Counted from the first letter of the stretch, positions 34,602 to 44,138 are shown. The stretch: 64,000 nucleotides of DNA from JAUWTJ01 sp965603015 (GCA_965603015.1 CBFDBJ010000002.1:62001-126000); one strand, 5' to 3'. The notes: generated by a model from the sequence alone, not told the origin. Numbers and translations are program-made.

Positions 34602-34727
34602 AACCCGCACTATAAAACCTTCTATGATCGTCTTCTTGAAAGTGGGAAAGGCGACATGCTCATCATGACTGCGTTCGCAATGAAGTCCCCACGAATGAGA
34701 GGTAACTCCTGGCATGCCTCGGATTGA
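34602..34727 (+). pseudogene. IS110-family transposase remnant (C-terminal)
   Basis: The plus-strand frame starting at 34602 reads NPHYKTFYDRLLESGKGDML followed by IMTAFAMK, which matches the C-terminal signature of IS110/IS116/IS902 transposases (pattern NP..K.FY.RLL..GK....). It stops at 34727. The preceding 5' part is not in frame, so this is a short dead fragment. Confidence 0.6.
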
Positions 34728-34750
34728 TCTTGCCCTTCCACGACACAGTC

Positions 34751-35647
34751 TTACATCAGACAATCATTTAGCTGCTGCAATAGCCAGGCCTTGAGAGCAA
34801 GCTGAGGCCGAGTTATCGAATTGGATGGATGGCTAACCAGAAAGAAATGATCAAACCCCAAAATGCGCTCATCACAAGGTGAAACAAGCTTTCCTTGCTC
34901 CAATAGATCATGCGAAACCAGAAGGTCGTTGATGGCAATACCGACTCCATCAGTAGCAAGCTGCAGAGCAATCGCTGCATTGTCTACGTAAATATGTCGC
35001 AATGGCTCGACCCCTACCAAGCCTAGTTTGCTCAACATTTGGCCCCATGCTCCTCCACGATCATCATGAATCAATGTCAATTGCTTCAATATCTGACCAT
35101 TCAACCTGTCAAACGTTTGGGCCAAGGTTGGTGAACAGAGCGTAACATAATTCAAACCGCCAATGTCGGTGATATCACGTCCTTCGTAATGCCGTCGCGA
35201 CCATTGAATTATGATATCAGCCTCAGGAGGCGTTTGGGTTCGATCCAGTGACGCCGTCTTGATCTGGACATTGAGCTTTGGATATTGCTGCAAAAAGTCA
35301 CCAAGGCGCGGGGTCAGCCATAGCGCCAATGTTGCCGGTGGTGCAGCCAGGGTTACGTCCTCTTCGAAAGACCGGTCACCAAGTTGAGTGGCCGTAACTT
35401 TAATGGCTTTAAACGACTGGGTGACTGTCTCGAAAAGATGTCGGCCAATCGGTGTAAACTGCAATTGACGCGCTGCCCGGTTAAACAACTTCAGTTTCAG
35501 CTCTTCTTCCAGTCTGCGAACCTGGTGAGAAACGGCGCTCTGTGTCACATTCAGCTCCTTTGCAGCCTTCCCCATGTGCAAATGACGGGCTGCAACTTCA
35601 AAGGTCTGCAGAGCCTTTATCGAAATTTCCCTGTCACCAATTCTCAC
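34751..35647 (-). CDS. LysR-family transcriptional regulator 2 (GcvA-like)
   Basis: A 298-residue LTTR with the N-terminal HTH pattern LQTFEVAARHLHMGKAAKELNVTQSAVSHQVRRLEEELKLKLFNR (about 12-60), as in the GcvA subgroup, and an effector domain beyond 90. It is divergent from the aminotransferase at 36056 and separated from it by a decayed aldehyde dehydrogenase gene. A T-N11-A palindrome lies 19 bases before its start. It is a reasonable candidate to control the aminotransferase and, before the decay, the dehydrogenase. Confidence 0.9.
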   Translation of the reverse strand: MRIGDREISIKALQTFEVAARHLHMGKAAKELNVTQSAVSHQVRRLEEELKLKLFNRAARQLQFTPIGRHLFETVTQSFKAIKVTATQLGDRSFEEDVTLAAPPATLALWLTPRLGDFLQQYPKLNVQIKTASLDRTQTPPEADIIIQWSRRHYEGRDITDIGGLNYVTLCSPTLAQTFDRLNGQILKQLTLIHDDRGGAWGQMLSKLGLVGVEPLRHIYVDNAAIALQLATDGVGIAINDLLVSHDLLEQGKLVSPCDERILGFDHFFLVSHPSNSITRPQLALKAWLLQQLNDCLM

Positions 35648-35665
35648 TCTAACGGCCCTCTTTTA

Positions 35666-35682
35666 TATGAATAGAATTCATA
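35666..35682. promoter_or_regulatory. Candidate LysR binding site
   Basis: TATGAAT-aga-ATTCATA is a perfect 7-bp inverted repeat with a 3-base centre. It contains the T-N11-A form of LysR sites and lies just upstream of the minus-strand LysR gene starting at 35647, in the space shared with the plus-strand aminotransferase. Confidence 0.6.
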
Positions 35683-35809
35683 GATATCTCAAATTATCAT
35701 CATTTTACATTATCATTTCTTGAGTCTAAGAAGATTCCTGCACACAGGAGGAACTTGCGCTGAATCTCAAGGGCCCGCCTATTCCAGGGACTAAAAGTGC
35801 GTCAACGGA

Positions 35810-35987
35810 ATGTGGGAAAATGGCTCTGACGGCGCCATTGACGTCACAAATCCGGAAAATGGCAAAGTGTTCACAGCCATCGCAACCGATCGTACTGAAG
35901 ACAAGGGAGCAAAAGGCGAAGTCATCCTTTGGTGGTTGGAATCAATCGGGCATCGGTTCCAAGGGCGGCAAGGAAGGAATGGCTTAA
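35810..35987 (+). pseudogene. Aldehyde dehydrogenase (gabD-like) remnant
   Basis: A plus-strand frame from 35810 begins WENGSDGAIDVTNPENGKVF, like the N-terminus of succinate-semialdehyde dehydrogenases (GEAIDVTNPANG). The next frame, ending at 35987, reads SFGGWNQSGIGSKGGKEGMA, which is the C-terminal motif of the same family. About 400 intervening residues are gone and the two ends are joined out of frame. It lies 68 bp before the aminotransferase at 36056, where a GABA-type dehydrogenase would be expected. The rest of the 408-bp spacer is the LysR control region. Confidence 0.5.
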
Positions 35988-36055
35988 TTCCTGAACACCA
36001 AATTCCATTCTATAGGCGGCATTGAAGGTTAGAATTACAAGATGGGCGAATAACC

Positions 36056-37447
36056 ATGACTTACAAACCAAATTCAGTTGAGGCGCGTGACGTGGCCTAT
36101 CATATCCACTCCTTCACGAATGCACGCAAGAACGAAGAAGATGGCCCCATGATCATAGATCGCGGTGAAGGCATTTACGTTTATGATAGTCACGGCAAGG
36201 AGTACATAGAAGGGCTTTCCGGCCTGTGGAGTGTTGCAGTTGGTTTCAACAATCAACGCCTCATCGACGCTGCAACGGAGCAGATGAAGAAACTGCCTTT
36301 CTACCACAATTTCTCTTCCAAGGGTCACCCCGCAGTTGTGGATCTGGCGGAAAAACTTGCAAATATCACACCTGCAAGCGTCGGCAAAACGTATTTTTGC
36401 AACTCGGGCTCTGAAGCCAACGATACCGCTGTCAAGATGATCTGGTACTACAACAACAGTATCGGTCGCCCGAAAAAGAAGAAGTTCCTTGCCCGATTAG
36501 ATGGCTATCATGGTGTAACGCTTGCGTCCGGAAGCCTGACCGGCCTGCCGTGGGTCCACGCCGACTTTGATATGCCTATTATACCGGTAATTCACACGAC
36601 TATACCGCATCACTATCATTATGGCTTGTCAGGAGAGTCGGAAGAAGACTTTGCCTCCCGCCTCGTTGATGAGCTTGAAGAAGTCATTCTTGAGGAAGGA
36701 GCGGAGACCATCGCCGCCTTTATCGGCGAGCCTGTCATTGGTGCTGGCGGTGTCGTGCCGCCGCCGGCAACCTACTGGGGGAAGGTTCAGAAGCTCTGCC
36801 GAAAATACGATATCCTCCTCGTCGTCGATGAAGTCATTTGTGGCTTTGGGCGCACCGGAAACATGTTTGCCTGTGAAACCTACAATATCAAGCCAGACAT
36901 CATGGTCCTCTCCAAGCAGTTGACCTCAAGTTACGTGCCCCTGTCAGCCGTGGTAGTCTCTGATGAGATTTATCAAGGCATTGCCGACAATTCAGCAAAA
37001 CTTGGCAACTTTGGAATGGGTTATACGACATCCGGCCACCCTCTGGCCACCGCTGTCGCACTTGAAAATATCAAGATCATTGAAGATGAAGGGCTTGTTG
37101 AAAACGCTGCGGCAATGGGTGAAATTCTACAGGCAGGGCTAAAACACCTGGAAACGAACCATCCGCTGGTTGGTGAGGCACGTGGGTCCGGTCTCGTTCA
37201 GGCAGTCGAACTTGTTGCCAATAGAGAGCGCCGCGAGGTCTTTGAACCACGCGGCAAGGTCGGCGCCTATGTTGCGGAGCAATGTCATGAATATGGGCTC
37301 ATTGCGCGAATGTCTCGCGACTCAATATGCCTTTGTCCACCTCTGATCATCAACGAAGACCAAATCGGGGAGGTCCTTCGTCGCCTCGAACTGGCTCTGA
37401 ATGATGGATATGAGTTTTGCAAGAGCGAAAATCTACTTACGCTGTAG
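36056..37447 (+). CDS. Class III aminotransferase (omega-amino acid/amine type)
   Basis: A 463-residue PLP-dependent class III aminotransferase. The N-terminus resembles pyruvate-linked omega-aminotransferases (HIHSFTNARKNEEDGPMIIDRGEGIYVYDSHGKEYIEGLSGLWSV). NSGSEANDTAVKM binds the phosphate, VVDEVICGFGRTG supplies the Asp, and LSKQLTSSYVPLSAV holds the Schiff-base Lys. The substrate would be a terminal amine or beta/omega-amino acid, with pyruvate the likely acceptor; this is inferred from the branch. An IS3 fragment begins about 40 bp after the stop, and the last about 10 residues may have been altered by it. It is divergent from LysR regulator 2. Confidence 0.9.
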   Translation: MTYKPNSVEARDVAYHIHSFTNARKNEEDGPMIIDRGEGIYVYDSHGKEYIEGLSGLWSVAVGFNNQRLIDAATEQMKKLPFYHNFSSKGHPAVVDLAEKLANITPASVGKTYFCNSGSEANDTAVKMIWYYNNSIGRPKKKKFLARLDGYHGVTLASGSLTGLPWVHADFDMPIIPVIHTTIPHHYHYGLSGESEEDFASRLVDELEEVILEEGAETIAAFIGEPVIGAGGVVPPPATYWGKVQKLCRKYDILLVVDEVICGFGRTGNMFACETYNIKPDIMVLSKQLTSSYVPLSAVVVSDEIYQGIADNSAKLGNFGMGYTTSGHPLATAVALENIKIIEDEGLVENAAAMGEILQAGLKHLETNHPLVGEARGSGLVQAVELVANRERREVFEPRGKVGAYVAEQCHEYGLIARMSRDSICLCPPLIINEDQIGEVLRRLELALNDGYEFCKSENLLTL

Positions 37448-37484
37448 ATCCCGGTAACGAGCAATTATTACCTGCGGGATCTCT

Positions 37485-37954
37485 CTATCTCCCCATGGCA
37501 CGCGGGTTTGTCTATCTGGCGGCGGTGATTGACTGGTTCACGCGCAAGGTTCTGTCCTGGCGCTTGTCGACCACGCTGGAGACCGGCTTTTGCATTGAGG
37601 CTGTTGGAGAAGCCATGGCGCGTCACGGCAATCCGGAAATCTTCAACACCGACCGGGGATCGCAGTTCACATCCACCGACTTCAGCGGACTGCTCAAGAA
37701 CGCGGGGATTGCGGTCGGCATGGATGGCAAAGGTGCCTGGCGTGACAACGTCTTCGTCGAAGCGCCTGTGGCGGACCATCAAGTATGAGGAGATTTATCT
37801 GCACGCCTATACCAATGTCACCGAGGCCCGAAACGGCATCGGGCGATACATCGACGACTTCTACGACACCAGGTGACCCCATTCATCGCTTCCCGGGCGG
37901 ACACCCGATGAAGCATATGGAAATGATCTGCTGCCAATATTGGCAGCAGCATGA
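37485..37954 (+). pseudogene. IS3-family transposase (OrfB) remnant
   Basis: The frame starting at about 37485 reads LPMARGFVYLAAVIDWFTRKVLSWRLS, part of the IS3 DDE domain, and continues to MDGKGAWRDNVFVE. It then shifts to RLWRTIKYEEIYLHAYTNVTEARNGIGRYIDDFY and, after a further break, ends with the family-typical tail ..LPILAAA at 37954. The N-terminal half of OrfB, OrfA and the element ends are missing, so it is a dead fragment. It separates the aminotransferase from the convergent NhaC gene. Confidence 0.85.
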
Positions 37955-38014
37955 CAGTAGCAGCGATCCTCTCAATAAACCATCGCACGCTGTTCAAAAA
38001 CAAACCGAGCCGCC

Positions 38015-39487
38015 TCATGAAACAGGCTCGCTACGCTCTTCGAGCCGTGTAATTCGAAAGTTGGTCAGGCCGTAGACTACCGCGATCACTGGATTGAAGA
38101 GATTCAGGAATGCATAGGGTGCGTAGGCAAAAGTGGGAACTCCGAGTGTCGCCGCCATGAAGGCTCCGCAAGTATTCCAGGGAACAAGTGCGGACGTCAT
38201 AGTGCCGGCGTCTTCGAGCGTACGGGACAGGTTTTCCGGAGCGAGACCGCGGCGTTTGAAATCCATACGATACATTCGACCCGGCAAGACGATGGCAATG
38301 TACTGGTCTGCCGCGACAATATTCAGACCTATGGCGGTGAGAACCGTCGTGACGATCAAGGAGCCTGTACCGCGAACGCCTCGCAGGGCCGTGATAACGA
38401 TCCGCTGCAGCAGGCCCGTATGTTCCATCACTCCTCCAAAACACATGGCCGATATGATCAGCCAGATCGTCGTAAGCATGCTGCTCATGCCTCCCCGGGA
38501 TAAGAGTTGATCCAGTGACGCGTCACCGGTGTTGGCCTGATAGCCATCGGTAACCGAAATCCAGACCCCCTTAATGAGCGCAGCCTGACCGGATAGAAGA
38601 CCATCCGCATCACCAAACTGGCGCGTGGCCTCCATTTGAAACAGTGCGGCGACCGCGCACCCCGCCAGAGCGCCAATAGTAATCGTGGGAAGTGCGGGAA
38701 ACCGCCTGACCGCAAGGCCAAGCAACAAAACAAGCGGCAAGAATGCGGGCAAGCCAAGGTCATAATTCTGCTCAAGTAGCGTGCGAGCCTCGTCAATAGC
38801 ACTGCCGTCCACCTTGACTTCACCTTGCCCCCAGCTCAGCCCAACAAAAAGAACGAGGGCCAGAACAAAGGATGGCCCCGTAGTCCAGAACATATGCCGG
38901 ATGTGTACAAAAAGGTCGGCACCGACCATAGCGGGCGCGAGGTTGGTCGTATCCGACAAGGGTGACATCTTGTCGCCAAAATAAGCGCCGGAAATAACTG
39001 CACCGGCTGTAATCTCTGGCGACAGACTGAGTATCTGGGCAATGCCGATGAGTGCAAGGCCGACCGTGGCTGCTGTGGTCCACGAACTGCCGATCGAAAC
39101 CGCGACAAGAGAACAAATGATCATTGCTGCCGGATAAAAGAAAGACGGATCCAACACGCCCAATCCCAAATGGATAATCGCAGGCGCTGTGCCGGACAAC
39201 ATCCAGCTACCGATCAGTGAGCCAATCATTAGAAGAATCAGGCAAGCCTTCATGGACAGCATAATTCCGTCAACAAGGGCCTGTTCCAGTTCGGCCCATG
39301 ATTGCCCTTGCACCAGACCAATGATTACCCCCACGGCCGCCGCCATCATCAGGCCGATTTGATTGGGTCCGGACGATGCACCATCCCCAAAAAGACTGAC
39401 AGCGCCCACCAGCATGATGATGAGGAACACCAGCGGCAAAACCGCCACCCAAAGGGGGATCCTTTCAGCTTCTATGGTGTTTTTCAC
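38015..39487 (-). CDS. nhaC: NhaC-type Na+/H+ antiporter
   Basis: A 490-residue integral membrane protein with about 11-12 hydrophobic segments. It belongs to the NhaC antiporter family, with the conserved patch GAYFGDKMSPLSDTTNLA in mid-protein (about 190-208). It starts at GTG 39487, 5 bases after GGAGG. It is the last gene of a minus-strand series (TonB receptor, lipoprotein amidohydrolase, M20 hydrolase, YfcC permease, NhaC). NhaC relatives in catabolic operons may act as substrate or amino-acid/Na+ antiporters rather than pH regulators, so its role here is open. The 155-bp gap to YfcC may hold a promoter. Confidence 0.88.
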   Translation of the reverse strand: MKNTIEAERIPLWVAVLPLVFLIIMLVGAVSLFGDGASSGPNQIGLMMAAAVGVIIGLVQGQSWAELEQALVDGIMLSMKACLILLMIGSLIGSWMLSGTAPAIIHLGLGVLDPSFFYPAAMIICSLVAVSIGSSWTTAATVGLALIGIAQILSLSPEITAGAVISGAYFGDKMSPLSDTTNLAPAMVGADLFVHIRHMFWTTGPSFVLALVLFVGLSWGQGEVKVDGSAIDEARTLLEQNYDLGLPAFLPLVLLLGLAVRRFPALPTITIGALAGCAVAALFQMEATRQFGDADGLLSGQAALIKGVWISVTDGYQANTGDASLDQLLSRGGMSSMLTTIWLIISAMCFGGVMEHTGLLQRIVITALRGVRGTGSLIVTTVLTAIGLNIVAADQYIAIVLPGRMYRMDFKRRGLAPENLSRTLEDAGTMTSALVPWNTCGAFMAATLGVPTFAYAPYAFLNLFNPVIAVVYGLTNFRITRLEERSEPVS

Positions 39488-39642
39488 CTCATCCTCCGCT
39501 CGATTTTCCCCGAAAAATTCAGTCTTACCAAAAGCCCTTCAGAAAGCAACGGAGGTTGTCGGCCCAAGCATCGCAGACACAGAACCCTACACGTAGATTG
39601 ACCTTCTGCAATTCAACGCGGTGTAAAACAGAAAGACTTCGG

Positions 39643-41046
39643 TTAAAATGGCCCAAACTGAATCGCTTGTGCCACCACAACCGCGATTGAGCCGAGCACA
39701 AGCCAGATCGCGAGTAGCGGCAGAAGCCACCTCGCCCATACCGACCACGGAATTTTCAACATCCCCAATGCGGCCATGAAATACCCCTGGGTCGGAGTGA
39801 AAATATTTGTGAGCCCATCGCCTAACTGAAATGCGAGAACATTGGTTTGACGGGTTATTCCGAGCAGTTCACCGACAGGGGAAAGAATCGGCAGGGAGAC
39901 CGCCGCCTGTCCGCTACCCGATGGAATGATTAGATTAAGTATGCTCTGCATAAAGTAGATGCCCAGCGCACTGATGGAAGCTGGCCAGGTTGAGATGGTA
40001 TTGGCCATTGCCAGTGTGATCGTGTCCATGACGCTGGCGTCCTGAAGGATGACCAGTGAAGCCCTCGCAAGTCCTACCACCAGAGCCGCATATGTCATGT
40101 CGGAGGCACCCTCGATGAAACTACGGGCAGTTTCATTGGCAGACAGCCCACCGAGCGGACCAGCCACGGCGCCCAACACAAAGAAAAGGGCGGATAGTTC
40201 GGTTATCCCCCAATTCAGGCGCATGGCGCCGACTGCCATTCCCCCAAACGCCGCTGCACAGAGCAGCAAGACCGCCCGGTGGCGCCAGGTAAAATTCTCG
40301 TCACCGTCCAGGTCAGCAATAGGTTTGTGCTGCTTATCAAGCTCATACATCAAGCTTGCGGAGGGGTTGGCCTTTACCTTCGCGGCATAACGCGACAAGT
40401 AAATGGCTGTCACAATGGTAAAAATAGACCAGACGATGAACCGAAATTCAATTCCGGAAAACAACGGCAAGCCAACAATTCCCTGCGCAACACCAACCGT
40501 GAACGGATTCATGAATGCGGAGGAGAAACCAGCGCTCGCACCGACAAGTGCCACTCCGCCGGCCACCAATGAATCGTAGCCCAGCGACCGGGACAAGAGG
40601 TAAAGGGTAGGGAGAAAGACCAACGTCTCCTCCGCAATTCCAATAGTGCCCCCTCCTAGCGAAAACAACACCGTCAACCCAGGAACGATCAACCACTCTC
40701 TGCTTTCAAGGCGCCGGACAAGTCTCTGAATCCCCGCGCGGATGGTGCCCGTCTTATTGAGCACACCGAAGGCTCCGCCGATGATAAAAATGTAGAATAC
40801 TATGTTGGCCACCTCGATCAGCGCCTTCGGAAAGGCCATGGCCAATGAAAATACGTTGGCGGGATTCGCTGGTACCTGGTGGTATGACTCCGGATCAATA
40901 ATTTGCCTTCCCTCATGGGCAATCCGATCAAACTCGCCAGCCGGAATCAGCCAACTGGCCAAGGCCGCTATAAACATGATCACCACCAGGAGGACATAGG
41001 TATGAGGAACAGGGATTTTGAATGTCCCATCGCCACCAGCTGACAT
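39643..41046 (-). CDS. YfcC-family (DcuC-like) inner-membrane permease
   Basis: A 467-residue polytopic membrane protein of the YfcC/C4-dicarboxylate-anaerobic-carrier-like family, with about 11 membrane segments. The conserved region GIAEETLVFLPTLYLLSRSLGYDSLVAGG is about residues 140-168, and IIPSGSGQAAVSLPILSPVGELLGITRQTNVLAFQLGDG is the family's C-terminal motif. Family members carry amino-acid or peptide-like acids. ATG 41046 follows GGGGGGACT. The first 119 bp lie inside the 3' end of the M20 gene in another frame, an unusually long overlap that may signal coupling or a lost upstream stop. Confidence 0.88.
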   Translation of the reverse strand: MSAGGDGTFKIPVPHTYVLLVVIMFIAALASWLIPAGEFDRIAHEGRQIIDPESYHQVPANPANVFSLAMAFPKALIEVANIVFYIFIIGGAFGVLNKTGTIRAGIQRLVRRLESREWLIVPGLTVLFSLGGGTIGIAEETLVFLPTLYLLSRSLGYDSLVAGGVALVGASAGFSSAFMNPFTVGVAQGIVGLPLFSGIEFRFIVWSIFTIVTAIYLSRYAAKVKANPSASLMYELDKQHKPIADLDGDENFTWRHRAVLLLCAAAFGGMAVGAMRLNWGITELSALFFVLGAVAGPLGGLSANETARSFIEGASDMTYAALVVGLARASLVILQDASVMDTITLAMANTISTWPASISALGIYFMQSILNLIIPSGSGQAAVSLPILSPVGELLGITRQTNVLAFQLGDGLTNIFTPTQGYFMAALGMLKIPWSVWARWLLPLLAIWLVLGSIAVVVAQAIQFGPF

Positions 41047-42331
41047 CGTAGTCCCCCCCTTTTGGCAAGGGTTTGAAGTCAGGTGGGATTCCAGGTACGT
41101 TTCTGAAACGTTCCTCTCTGTATCGTCCAAACTCCTGGGTAATGCTTTCGATACAGCCCGGGACGGTCAGAATGTCGACACCGGTCATGGCCATTGCTTT
41201 CGCAGCAAGGAGAACAGTCTGGTCGCCCGCCTCCGAACCGGCCTGCTCCGCAAACTCGGGAGTATGGAGTACGTACGAATTGTTTCCGACAGTACTCCAC
41301 CAGTGGATCCCCGGAACAACCCAACTGACATCGGCGAAATCTGTGGAGGGCCCCGGGTAGTCGAGCTGTTCGAGTGCCCGTTGACTTTCCGCCGGATCAA
41401 CAACGGGCGCATCCAGCAAGCTCAGATTTTCCTGAACCAAAGACACCAGCCCGAGGTTGGGAATTGTGCTTTTGTACTCACTGTTAATTGTCACCTTTGC
41501 CTGGGCTCCCATCATATCGGCGATGTTGGCAGCACAATGTTCGACTTTGGAAAATAAGTCTTCGAGATAAGCAGCATCAAAAGCCTTCATAGCAATATGA
41601 GCGGTCGCTTTTTCAGGAATGATAATAGGGCTATCGCCCCCGCCATCCACAATGGTGAACGCGAACATCACACCGGATTGCCAGTTACTCTGCATCGCCC
41701 TGACCGAGCTCAAAAACGACAGCAGGCATTCAAGCGCATTCACACCTTCATGAGGCAAGGTGTAGTGCGCGGGCTTTCCAAGGAACGTGACATTGAAATC
41801 CTTCAGCGGAAATGTGTAGTCCCAGACAACGTTGCCACCGGAATGCGGATGAGTCATCAGGACTACATCGACATTATCGAACACTCCATCCTCGGCCATG
41901 ACCACTTTGCCGCCCCTCGAATCAGGAGAGACTGCCTCTTCATCAGGCGTACCGAAAATCGTGACTGACCCGCCCGTATCGTCGACAACCGAGCGTAACG
42001 CAAGCCCTGCTCCGACCGCCGACGCAGCGATGATGTTGTGGCCACAGGCATGGCCCAGGCCAGGCACACAATCATACTCAGCAGCAAAACCAACTCTTGG
42101 CCCGGGTTTGTCGCTTTGGTACGTTGCAACGAAGGCCGTATCCAATCCGGCAACAGGGGTTTCCACCTCAAAACCCGATTCCCGGAGAGTGGAAACCAGG
42201 AGTTTACATGCCTGATGCTCCTGAAGACCTAGCTCCGGTTTGCAATGAATCTTGTGGCTGATTGATAGCAGGTCGGCTTCTTGTGAGGCCACGTATTGCC
42301 TCACCGCCGTCTTATAGTCTAGTTGCGTCAC
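40928..42331 (-). CDS. M20 family amidohydrolase (AbgB-like)
   Basis: A 467-residue M20D metallo-aminoacylase/carboxypeptidase. GHACGHNII (Cys and His) and later EE and H residues bind two metal ions; GTPDEEAV holds the catalytic Glu. It resembles AbgB (p-aminobenzoyl-glutamate hydrolase subunit) and other N-acyl-amino-acid amidohydrolases. The GTG start at 42331 follows AGGGAA. The last about 40 residues read through the start of the YfcC gene and look unlike the family (CSSYLCPPGG..), so the native stop may have been lost; the overlap is 119 bp. It comes just after the lipoprotein amidohydrolase gene (42-bp gap), so it would cleave what that enzyme releases or what YfcC imports. Confidence 0.88.
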   Translation of the reverse strand: MTQLDYKTAVRQYVASQEADLLSISHKIHCKPELGLQEHQACKLLVSTLRESGFEVETPVAGLDTAFVATYQSDKPGPRVGFAAEYDCVPGLGHACGHNIIAASAVGAGLALRSVVDDTGGSVTIFGTPDEEAVSPDSRGGKVVMAEDGVFDNVDVVLMTHPHSGGNVVWDYTFPLKDFNVTFLGKPAHYTLPHEGVNALECLLSFLSSVRAMQSNWQSGVMFAFTIVDGGGDSPIIIPEKATAHIAMKAFDAAYLEDLFSKVEHCAANIADMMGAQAKVTINSEYKSTIPNLGLVSLVQENLSLLDAPVVDPAESQRALEQLDYPGPSTDFADVSWVVPGIHWWSTVGNNSYVLHTPEFAEQAGSEAGDQTVLLAAKAMAMTGVDILTVPGCIESITQEFGRYREERFRNVPGIPPDFKPLPKGGDYDVSWWRWDIQNPCSSYLCPPGGDHVYSGLGQLADSGWRV

Positions 42332-42373
42332 CGAGTTCCCTCTTTATTCTGTCTCAACGGGAAAACGACAACT

Positions 42374-44083
42374 TTACACTTTCCTTTTGAAACGCACTTT
42401 TCCGCCGACAATTGTATATTCGACAACCGTATTCAAAATCTCATTATCCGGCACCTGAAGCAGATCCTGTGAAAACACAGTGAAATCAGCAAGCTTTCCA
42501 ACTTCAATCGAGCCTTTGATATCCTCTTCGAATCCTCCAAAAGCTGCATCCAACGTGTAGGATCGCAATGCTTCAAGACGAGTCATCTTCTGAGCAGGCT
42601 CGTACCCACCTGCGGGATTTCCGCCGAGCGTCTGGCGTGTTACCGATCCATAGAACGATATAATAGGACTGATATCAACCACCGGAACGTCACTTCCATT
42701 CACAATCACAGCTCCAGTTTCCAATAGCTTTCGAGCAACATAGGTGCCTTCCCGGATCCGCTCCATGCCAAGTCTATCCGGCGCCCATGGCCGCACATAG
42801 GGTGTGAAATTACCCTGCATGGACGCGATGACACCCAACGCTCCAAAACGTGGAATATCATCTTCATCTAGATGTTGGGCATGTTCGATACGAAACCGTG
42901 CATCTTGCGCCTTTTCAGGATTCTCCTGAAATGCCCGTTCATACATATCGAGCACTTCCCTATTGGCGCGATCACCTATGGCGTGTGTGGCAACCTGAAA
43001 CCCATTGCTCAGTGCATCTGAGGCGATCTTATACACCCCTGCCATGGGCATAGTCTCATGCCCATAATGTCCAGGGCTATCCAGATATTCCTCTAATAGC
43101 CACGCACCGCGCGATCCAATTGCGCCATCGGCGTAAATTTTGATACTCCGAACGGTCAGAAAATTATTTCCCAACCCAATTGCCGGGCCACGCTTGTACC
43201 AATCTTGTAGAAACGCACCTTCATTGGCCAAACCGTCAATCATTATCCACAAACGTACCTGGAGTTTCTCTTCTTCAAGATACTTGAATAGTATTTCAGT
43301 TTGGTCCTTGTTGGCTCCGGCGTATTGAAAGGTGGTAATTCCGTTTCTGAGGCTTTCTTGCATCGCTGCCTCTACAGCCCTGCCCAGAGATTCTTCCGTT
43401 GCCTGAGGCAATTTCTCACTGGCGAGGGCGGTAGCGTTCTCGACCAGAATGCCGGTCGGCTCTCCGCGCTCATCCTTGATCACCTCGCCGCCGGATTGGT
43501 AGTTTGTGTCGTGGGAAATCCCTGTTAGCTCCATGGCTCTCTGGTTAACCATTGCAGCATGCCCAGTAGTGTGCCGCAGGAAAACCGGATTTTCAGGAGA
43601 TACAGCACTTAAGGCGTCATGAGTTGGAAATCCACGCACATCAGGAACCGGGCTCTCCTCCCAATTACTCTGATGCCAACCGAAGCCGAGGATCCATTCT
43701 CCAGGTCGAGCCACCTTAACGCGATCAGCGACTAGTGCCACAACTTCTGGATAATTTCTGGCACTGCTGAGGTCTAATTGCGACTTTCCTTCACCCAATT
43801 CTACAAAATGTCCATGCCCCTCGATAAGTCCTGGCGTCATGGTCTTACCCTGCAGGTCAATCACCTGAGTATGTCTGCCAATCCATGCATCAGCATCGTC
43901 GCTTCCACCGACAAATACGATTCTGTCGCCTTTGACCGCAACAACCTCTGCCTGCGGATTGATTTCATCCAATGTATAAATTGTCCCACCAACCAGGACC
44001 AGGTCGGCTTCATTTGTCGGACCACAAGCACTCAAAACAATTGCAAGATTCAAAATACACAGAAAACGGAAAGGTAACTTCAC
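42374..44083 (-). CDS. Lipoprotein amidohydrolase, YtcJ/amidohydrolase-3 type
   Basis: A 569-residue amidohydrolase with a lipoprotein signal (LSAC lipobox near residue 20). It has an N-terminal beta-sandwich (DLVLVGGTIYTLDEI), the metal-binding EGHGHF motif (about 89-94), GFGWHQSNWEE, DGAIGSRGAWL, THAIGDRAN, RIEHAQHLDEDD and NGSDVPVVD. These are the pattern of amidohydrolase_3/YtcJ and N-substituted formamide deformylase-like proteins, which cut C-N bonds of acyl or formyl amides. It is predicted to act outside the inner membrane. A paralogue of the same layout lies at 53966-55678. It follows the TonB receptor, with a strong hairpin in between. Confidence 0.88.
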   Translation of the reverse strand: MKLPFRFLCILNLAIVLSACGPTNEADLVLVGGTIYTLDEINPQAEVVAVKGDRIVFVGGSDDADAWIGRHTQVIDLQGKTMTPGLIEGHGHFVELGEGKSQLDLSSARNYPEVVALVADRVKVARPGEWILGFGWHQSNWEESPVPDVRGFPTHDALSAVSPENPVFLRHTTGHAAMVNQRAMELTGISHDTNYQSGGEVIKDERGEPTGILVENATALASEKLPQATEESLGRAVEAAMQESLRNGITTFQYAGANKDQTEILFKYLEEEKLQVRLWIMIDGLANEGAFLQDWYKRGPAIGLGNNFLTVRSIKIYADGAIGSRGAWLLEEYLDSPGHYGHETMPMAGVYKIASDALSNGFQVATHAIGDRANREVLDMYERAFQENPEKAQDARFRIEHAQHLDEDDIPRFGALGVIASMQGNFTPYVRPWAPDRLGMERIREGTYVARKLLETGAVIVNGSDVPVVDISPIISFYGSVTRQTLGGNPAGGYEPAQKMTRLEALRSYTLDAAFGGFEEDIKGSIEVGKLADFTVFSQDLLQVPDNEILNTVVEYTIVGGKVRFKRKV

Positions 44084-44138
44084 TGAAACTGATCCTATGA
44101 TGTTGTCGATTATCGCAGCGTCATTGTTGCAGGCGACA

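Noticed and set aside
34366..34668. A plus-strand 100-residue frame between the LysR genes
   Set aside because: No ribosome site or domain; its end overlaps the IS110 remnant in another frame.
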